In this document: piece after piece, positions 59,306-64,000 of the stretch
How positions within the stretch are numbered: position 1 is the first letter of the stretch
Layout: each line of letters starts with the position of its first letter
NCBI GenBank assembly: GCA_031385005.1
Contig: JANNBB010000051.1
Coordinates: forward strand, 1-64,000
From: JADKIH01 sp031385005
Lineage (GTDB): Bacteria > Bacteroidota > Bacteroidia > AKYH767-A > 2013-40CM-41-45
DNA: 64,000 nucleotides
Direction: 5' to 3'
The notes under the pieces: generated by a model
What the model was told of the DNA's origin: nothing
What the model saw: only the letters and a program-made list of their open reading frames with translations
Databases searched by the model: none
Program-made: the position numbers and the translations under genes

Positions 59306-62300
59306 ATGGTTAAAAAGCTTTTAGGAACATGGTTTGTTCAGTTGTTTTGTATTACATGGGCTGCTTTCTTATTTATTGACTATTTAAACTACTCCGGCTA
59401 CCTCATTGAGGGTTTTAAATATTTAAAATATTCAGACCTGATTTTTACAGTTGCTGTTCTATGTGTGGCAACCGCCTATTTGTTTTCGAACAGAAAAAAA
59501 ATAGGGCTTCAATTGGAAATTCAAAATTTCAGAGGCATCTACCACTATTTGTTTGTACTACTCTTAATGGTAGTTATCATGTTTTTTTATTTAAATAAAA
59601 TGGACATTAGCCAAAGTCCGGCAAGTTCATCGTTTGCATTTCTCTTTCGAACACTTGCGTTTCATTTGGGATTAGGATTCATCTTATTTACAAGCTTGAG
59701 TGTCGGGATGTTTGTCTTAGAACAACTACCCTATTCATTTGAAAAATCTTCTTCTGCTTTGATCAGCTTATCATTAGGATTTTTCCTCATTACGATGTTG
59801 CTCTTTCTATTGGGGGCCTTAGGGTTATTGCATCAATTCATCCTTGTTCCCCTTTTTATATTGTTGCTGATTCCGGGATGGAAAAAATCCCTGGTCGTCC
59901 TGAAAGAAATTCTGTTCAAAAAGTCAGTCCCATTCAAAATCCATTTTCTTACAATTTTTGCCTATGGTTTTATGACTTTTTTGGTGGCCATTACCCTCAT
60001 TTCAAACACTCGAACTTTTCCTATAGGGTTTGATGGCTTGAGTTTATACATGAACGTACCGAAACTTATCGCAGGTTATCATGGCCTGACGCAAGGTGGC
60101 GATGCCTATAACTGGTCCTTATTTATGAGTACAGGCTTTATTCTCTTTAACACTCCAACGATTGCTATTCTACTTTCGATAACGCCCGGTATTTTATGCC
60201 TCATCGCTATTTTTAGGATTTGCAAAGATTTAGACCTTAATGTTAATTGGAGTATATTTTCCTGTGCTCTATTTTATTCATTACCAAACACTATTTGGCT
60301 TTCCAGATTCGAAGAAAAAAACGATTTGGCCTTATTGTTTATTACCCTGTGTAGCATTTTACTTTTCTCCGGTAAAACCAATACTAAAAATCAAAAAAGC
60401 TCTTTGTCGCGATTGGGGAATTTTCTAAAAAAACATTCTGATTTTATTTTGTGGGCGTTTTGTGGCTGCTTAATCGGTTTTACATTCGGAATTAAGTATG
60501 TATCCATGATCAACATTTTTGCCTTTTTAGTAGTCTTGTTTTTTACCAACTCAGGAAAATACGGAGCTATTGCCGTTTTCTTTTTTAACCTTGCCATCAT
60601 CTTCGGATTAGACTTGACAAGGTTTGCGGCATTTGAAAGGGATCTTATGTTCTATCGGTTCATTGTTCCTTTTGCTTTGGGAATTGTCGCCTTAATCTTT
60701 GCATTTAAAAATAACCGACAGGGCTTATTTGTGGCTTCGAAAAAAGCTGTAGTATATCTGATTGCTATAGGATTTACTTTCCTTCCCTGGGCAATAAAAA
60801 ACAGTGTCGAAAATAAAAGCATCTCTATTGAAAACATGCTTACCGGCAAATCTCCACTGCCTGATCTATATCCCCGGGTTGCAAAAAATACCGGTGACAA
60901 TTCAACTCCTGAAAAAAACAAAAATACTTATCCCGAATTATTGAAAGTAAACTATTCTTCATTTGGGTTTTCAGATTTACTTGAGAAATTTTCTCCTCCG
61001 ATTGTTGTGCTAAATAATTCAGCTTCCTTAAATGAAACAGTTTCACCCCAAACTACTTCAACCAACTCTTCTACCAATAATGAAAAGAATGAAGAAATTA
61101 GACGATATCTCGGCTATGAATCAGGAATAATTCGTTTTCTATCGCTTCCTTATGATATTGTGATGAAAACAAATGTAAATATGGTTACCTCTGAAACAGG
61201 AATACTTTTTCTTATTCTGATCCCCATTTTCATTTTTGTTTTTTCCTTTCGACAGTTACCATGGAATATAATAAAAATGATTTTACTACTATTTGTACTT
61301 GTCGTTTCATTAATTTCTGTTCAGTTGCTAAAAGGCCCCATAAACTATGAATCTGCTTTAGAGTCTTTAAAAGGAAAAGGTTTTACAGATCCATCTTTTT
61401 TCAAAGACCTTTTACTTCCGGTTTATGTTTTTCTAAAACAACTATTAGTCCGATTTGAAATAATATTGATGCCGGTTTATTCTTACTTAACAATTCAATC
61501 ACTTGGACTGTGTTTTATTTTAGTTAGTCTGTTTTCTATACCCATATATTTTATTTTTAAAAATAGTTTTTCAGGTTTGGGAGTAGTTTCCAAATCTACA
61601 ATTGCTTTTGTTTATTGTATTGTTCAATATTGGTTAATTTTGTCCAGTGGTATAGTCTATTATGGACTTGTTGGCTTTTCATTGATTCCTGTCATCATAG
61701 CGCTACTTGCTAATAATGCAGAAAAAAAAGAAAGTTCAGGCAGATTTATTAAAAATTATATAATGGCATGTACGGCAATATGGTTTATCATCATTCTTCC
61801 CTTTCAATTAATTCCTCAAAAATTTCTTTTTGTAAAAGAACTAAATAAAATAAATTTTAATGAATTTTTAGATGTTCAATCTGTTAAATATGCCATAGGA
61901 GAATACGATGAGCGTGAAGCCTTAAAACAATTTTTCCCTCCTGCTTTACAAAATATAATTAAAACTTTAAACAGAGACAAAAACGCAAAGGTCATAAATG
62001 TTTCTACGCCTCTCAATTATTATTTAATAAATAACGACTCCAGAGTATATAAAGATAATCAGTTGGGGTTATTTAAAGGAATTTATACAAATGTCAATAA
62101 TGATCGCACTTTATTAGCAAAAGAATTTAAAAGAATAAACGTCAAGTATGTATTGGTTAATTTTAAAACTCCGGAATTAGATCAGACACCTGACAAGTCA
62201 TTGACCAAAAAATTTGATGAATTAATGATTGCTATTGTAAACAATCCTGAGTTCCGACTTTTATATACGAATAGACTTGTTGAAAGGCCCGATGGCGATT

Positions 62301-62401
62301 TGGATATTAAAAATCAAGGACAAATTATTAAAGCCAAGTATGAGATAGTAGGGAAAAGTGTTATTGATCCCGGAACAGATGCATTATTTGAAATTCTTTA
62401 G
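59306..62401 (+). CDS. Large polytopic membrane protein, probable GT-C glycosyltransferase
   Basis: The protein has 1031 residues with about sixteen hydrophobic segments. The first outer loop after the early helices holds 'TFPIGFDGLSLYMNVPKLIA', reminiscent of the acidic loop of GT-C enzymes (family 39-like), and 'WLSRFEEKNDLALLFITL' follows a helix pair as in that class. A soluble stretch at residues ~510-600 and a C-terminal soluble domain (~850-1031: 'KVINVSTPLNYYLINNDSRV', 'VKYVLVNFKTPELDQTPD') complete it. GT-C enzymes take sugar from a polyprenyl-phosphate donor at the outer leaf of the membrane. It sits 15 bases before a Dpm-like GT2, which could make that donor. The class assignment is from topology and context; no family signature is clear. 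Confidence 0.7.
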   Translation: MVKKLLGTWFVQLFCITWAAFLFIDYLNYSGYLIEGFKYLKYSDLIFTVAVLCVATAYLFSNRKKIGLQLEIQNFRGIYHYLFVLLLMVVIMFFYLNKMDISQSPASSSFAFLFRTLAFHLGLGFILFTSLSVGMFVLEQLPYSFEKSSSALISLSLGFFLITMLLFLLGALGLLHQFILVPLFILLLIPGWKKSLVVLKEILFKKSVPFKIHFLTIFAYGFMTFLVAITLISNTRTFPIGFDGLSLYMNVPKLIAGYHGLTQGGDAYNWSLFMSTGFILFNTPTIAILLSITPGILCLIAIFRICKDLDLNVNWSIFSCALFYSLPNTIWLSRFEEKNDLALLFITLCSILLFSGKTNTKNQKSSLSRLGNFLKKHSDFILWAFCGCLIGFTFGIKYVSMINIFAFLVVLFFTNSGKYGAIAVFFFNLAIIFGLDLTRFAAFERDLMFYRFIVPFALGIVALIFAFKNNRQGLFVASKKAVVYLIAIGFTFLPWAIKNSVENKSISIENMLTGKSPLPDLYPRVAKNTGDNSTPEKNKNTYPELLKVNYSSFGFSDLLEKFSPPIVVLNNSASLNETVSPQTTSTNSSTNNEKNEEIRRYLGYESGIIRFLSLPYDIVMKTNVNMVTSETGILFLILIPIFIFVFSFRQLPWNIIKMILLLFVLVVSLISVQLLKGPINYESALESLKGKGFTDPSFFKDLLLPVYVFLKQLLVRFEIILMPVYSYLTIQSLGLCFILVSLFSIPIYFIFKNSFSGLGVVSKSTIAFVYCIVQYWLILSSGIVYYGLVGFSLIPVIIALLANNAEKKESSGRFIKNYIMACTAIWFIIILPFQLIPQKFLFVKELNKINFNEFLDVQSVKYAIGEYDEREALKQFFPPALQNIIKTLNRDKNAKVINVSTPLNYYLINNDSRVYKDNQLGLFKGIYTNVNNDRTLLAKEFKRINVKYVLVNFKTPELDQTPDKSLTKKFDELMIAIVNNPEFRLLYTNRLVERPDGDLDIKNQGQIIKAKYEIVGKSVIDPGTDALFEIL

Positions 62402-62415
62402 TCCGCCAAACAAAA

Positions 62416-63114
62416 ATGCACCAGATTCGCTCCGATATCGCAATTATAATTCCTTCTTACAATGAAGGAGATCGACTTTTAAAGGTGGTTAGTGCGGTGA
62501 AGGAAAAAGGGTATTTAAATATAATTGTAGTTGATGATGGCTCAACAGATAGTTCTATAGATTTAATTCAAAAGTATAATGTTACTACTCTTCGCCATAT
62601 AGTAAACAGAGGTGCAGGAGCCGCAACTGAAACAGGATTAAAATATTGCAGGGAATTTACAAAATTTGATACAATCGTAATGATTGATGCCGATACACAG
62701 CATGATGTAGATGATATCGAAAAACTTATCGTAGCACATTATAAATACGGAGCTGATATTACTATCGGCAACCGATTTTTGGAAAACACCAAAGACATCC
62801 CGTTCAAGAATTGGTATTACAACCAGGTTGCAAACATTGTAACCAGTATTTTCACAGGGAAACGAGTACAAGATTCGCAGTCAGGGTTCAAGGTTTTTAA
62901 CAGAAATGCCTTAAACAAAATAGTCATTGAACACGACAGATACGAACATTGCAGTGAAATATTCATTAAAGCACATGAATACAAACTTAAAGTAATTGAT
63001 GTGCCAATAAGGGTTTATTACAGGGAAGAAATTAAAGATAAAGGCCAAAACATTTTTAATGGAATCCGGACATTTATTAACTTATTCTATTCTGCCTTAT
63101 TTAAAAATAAATAA
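62416..63114 (+). CDS. GT2 glycosyltransferase, polyprenyl-phosphate sugar synthase-like
   Basis: The protein has 232 residues with a GT-A fold: 'AIIIPSYNEGDRLLKVV', 'IIVVDDGSTDSSIDL' (Asp40, Asp41), 'NRGAGAATETGLKY', 'IVMIDADTQHDVDDIEKL' (DxD at Asp91 and Asp93) and 'SQSGFKVFNRNAL'. The pattern is that of dolichol-phosphate-mannose-synthase-like (Dpm1/GtrB) enzymes without the C-terminal membrane helices. It should move a sugar from a nucleotide donor to polyprenyl phosphate at the inner face of the membrane, for use by GT-C enzymes such as the one just upstream. The following DUF2304 gene is the usual companion and starts 2 bases after the stop. Confidence 0.92.
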   Translation: MHQIRSDIAIIIPSYNEGDRLLKVVSAVKEKGYLNIIVVDDGSTDSSIDLIQKYNVTTLRHIVNRGAGAATETGLKYCREFTKFDTIVMIDADTQHDVDDIEKLIVAHYKYGADITIGNRFLENTKDIPFKNWYYNQVANIVTSIFTGKRVQDSQSGFKVFNRNALNKIVIEHDRYEHCSEIFIKAHEYKLKVIDVPIRVYYREEIKDKGQNIFNGIRTFINLFYSALFKNK

Positions 63115-63116
63115 AA

Positions 63117-63464
63117 ATGAAAATATATCAGATTATTGTACCCATGGTGGGTTTGGTAGGAACACTTTATTCTGTTCGACAATTCAGAACAGGTATTAAT
63201 ACTTTTTTTGAATCATTGCTATGGATAATGTTATGGCTATTTATATCCTTGGTCGCCATATTTCCTGATGCCATAACTTTTTTCCTTTCCAAATCCATTG
63301 GAATAAAAGATCACATTAATGGAATCGTTTTCATCGGACTGGCAATTTTATTTTTTCTTAATTTTAAATTGTTCAACTCCTTCAAAAAGCAAAACAAGAT
63401 CATTACTGAACTTGTTCGAAAAATTGCTCTTGAAAATCAAGCTAAGAATGAAAATAAGGGATGA
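63117..63464 (+). CDS. DUF2304 small membrane protein
   Basis: The protein has 115 residues and three hydrophobic helices: ~1-20 ('IIVPMVGLVGTLYSVRQF'), ~32-55 ('LLWIMLWLFISLVAIFPDAI') and ~68-90 ('GIVFIGLAILFFLNFKLF'), then a charged helix. The 'ESLLWIMLWLFISLVAIFPD' block is the DUF2304 signature. Genes of this family nearly always follow a GT2 glycosyltransferase like the one here, and a role in anchoring it or in lipid-carrier handling has been suggested. Its TGA overlaps the next ATG by 4 bases. Confidence 0.88.
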   Translation: MKIYQIIVPMVGLVGTLYSVRQFRTGINTFFESLLWIMLWLFISLVAIFPDAITFFLSKSIGIKDHINGIVFIGLAILFFLNFKLFNSFKKQNKIITELVRKIALENQAKNENKG

Positions 63465-64000
63465 AAATTCTATTCGTAGTTGAACATTTTTATCCTTACG
63501 TTGGTGGTGCCGAAGAATTATTTTTAAATCTGACCGTTTCACTGGCCCAAAATGGTTATGAGGTAGACGTGGTTACCACCCGTCATGATGATCAAGTTCA
63601 AAAATATGAAAAGTATCAAGGTGTAAATATTACCAGAGTAAATTGTAAAAATCGTTTTCTATTTACGATTATGAGTTTGCCTGAAGTAATCCGAAAAACA
63701 AAAAACGTTGATTGCATTCACACAACCTCCTATAATTCTGCTATTCCGGCTTTTCTGGCCGGCTTGTTAAAGAGAAAAAAAGTCATCATAACGTTTCATG
63801 AAGTATGGGGTAAATTATGGTTTCGCTTACCATTCACCCCGAAATGGAAATTACGCTGCTTTTATTTGTATGAATGGTTTATTTTAAAACTTCCTTTTTA
63901 CAAATATGTGGCTGTTTCTGACTTCACTGCGAAGTCTCTAATTAATCACGGTATACCTGAAAATAAAGTAGTCAAAATATATAACGGACTTAATTACGAC
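63461..64000 (+). CDS. GT4 glycosyltransferase, 3'-truncated by the window
   Basis: The frame starts at the ATG overlapping the previous stop and runs to the end of the window, giving 180 codons without a stop. It opens 'MKILFVVEHFYPYVGGAEEL', the N-terminal Rossmann part of GT4-type glycosyltransferases ('FYPxxGGxE'), followed by 'SLAQNGYEVDVVTTRHDD', 'HTTSYNSAIPAFLAGLLKRK', 'VIITFHEVWGKLW', 'YVAVSDFTAKSLINHGIPEN' and 'VVKIYNGLNY', the standard linker before the donor-binding domain (with E-x7-E beyond the edge). It adds a sugar in the cytoplasm to a lipid-linked acceptor. It extends the surface-glycan part of the operon beyond the window. Confidence 0.93.
   Translation, partial: MKILFVVEHFYPYVGGAEELFLNLTVSLAQNGYEVDVVTTRHDDQVQKYEKYQGVNITRVNCKNRFLFTIMSLPEVIRKTKNVDCIHTTSYNSAIPAFLAGLLKRKKVIITFHEVWGKLWFRLPFTPKWKLRCFYLYEWFILKLPFYKYVAVSDFTAKSLINHGIPENKVVKIYNGLNYD

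Noticed and set aside
1..64000. tRNA, rRNA, riboswitch or insertion-sequence genes
   Set aside because: Reading both strands I found no cloverleaf ends, rRNA blocks, transposase motifs or long terminal inverted repeats; small RNAs cannot be excluded without a covariance-model search.

Overview
The window looks like a chromosomal piece of a Bacteroidota bacterium. It is AT-rich, and at least twelve secreted proteins end in a type A sorting domain of the type IX secretion system (T9SS), with a YPNP-like motif and a basic 'K-F-V-K-N/E' tail. Two or three sites match the Bacteroidota promoter consensus TAnnTTTG, and Shine-Dalgarno sequences are not evident. I saw no rRNA, tRNA, CRISPR array, phage gene or insertion sequence. 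Most of the DNA codes for very large, repeat-rich surface or secreted proteins.

Layout. 1-4033 (+): a beta-propeller (SBBP) protein cut by the window edge and broken by a frameshift, then a second propeller protein. 4343-8057 (-): folB, gltX and a POT peptide transporter, the only clear housekeeping genes. 8161-14367 (-): two tandem ~1000-aa secreted paralogues with SprB-like repeats. 14743-22876: a CotH-like protein, a decayed VOC gene, a Cys-rich repeat protein, a CpeT-like protein and two T9SS propeller proteins with the stump of a third between them. 23092-28251 (-): a 1547-aa sortilin/BNR protein with a small charged partner upstream. 28473-43144 (-): thirteen close-packed genes headed by an ECF sigma factor. 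They encode a membrane protein, a Spy-like metal sensor, an MbnP/MbnH pair, three YHYH proteins, a multicopper oxidase, a redoxin and an arylsulfotransferase-like protein, which together look like a regulated copper or redox envelope module. 43476-50519 (-): a 2347-aa CotH/lamin-tail protein with thirteen Ig-like repeats. 50846-51963: a TMEM175-family channel and an azurin-like lipoprotein converging on shared stop codons.

The most unusual part is 52229-59050 (+): an MBOAT acyltransferase fused to an SGNH domain, a carrier protein, an amino-acid adenylating ligase, an acyl-CoA-dehydrogenase-like flavoprotein and a flavin-dependent halogenase-like protein. The ligase pocket, read by hand, is D-L-F-Y-L-A-L-V-C, which I recall as the code of the L-prolyl ligases that start pyrrole-2-carboxylate synthesis (pyoluteorin, prodigiosin, aminocoumarins). 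The set therefore looks like 'proline to pyrrolyl-carrier protein', perhaps halogenated, joined to a Dlt-like (DltB+DltD) transfer module. It lies just upstream of polymer or glycolipid glycosyltransferases (59306-64000). I infer a system that puts a pyrrole acyl group on a surface glycan or lipid; product and acceptor are not shown by sequence alone.

A second theme is a ~190-residue C-terminal module with dockerin-like calcium loops, ending in R/H-P. It replaces the type A domain in four giant proteins. Two adjacent YHYH paralogues share nearly the same body, but one ends in the type A domain and the other in this module, so the module may be another surface-sorting or anchoring signal.
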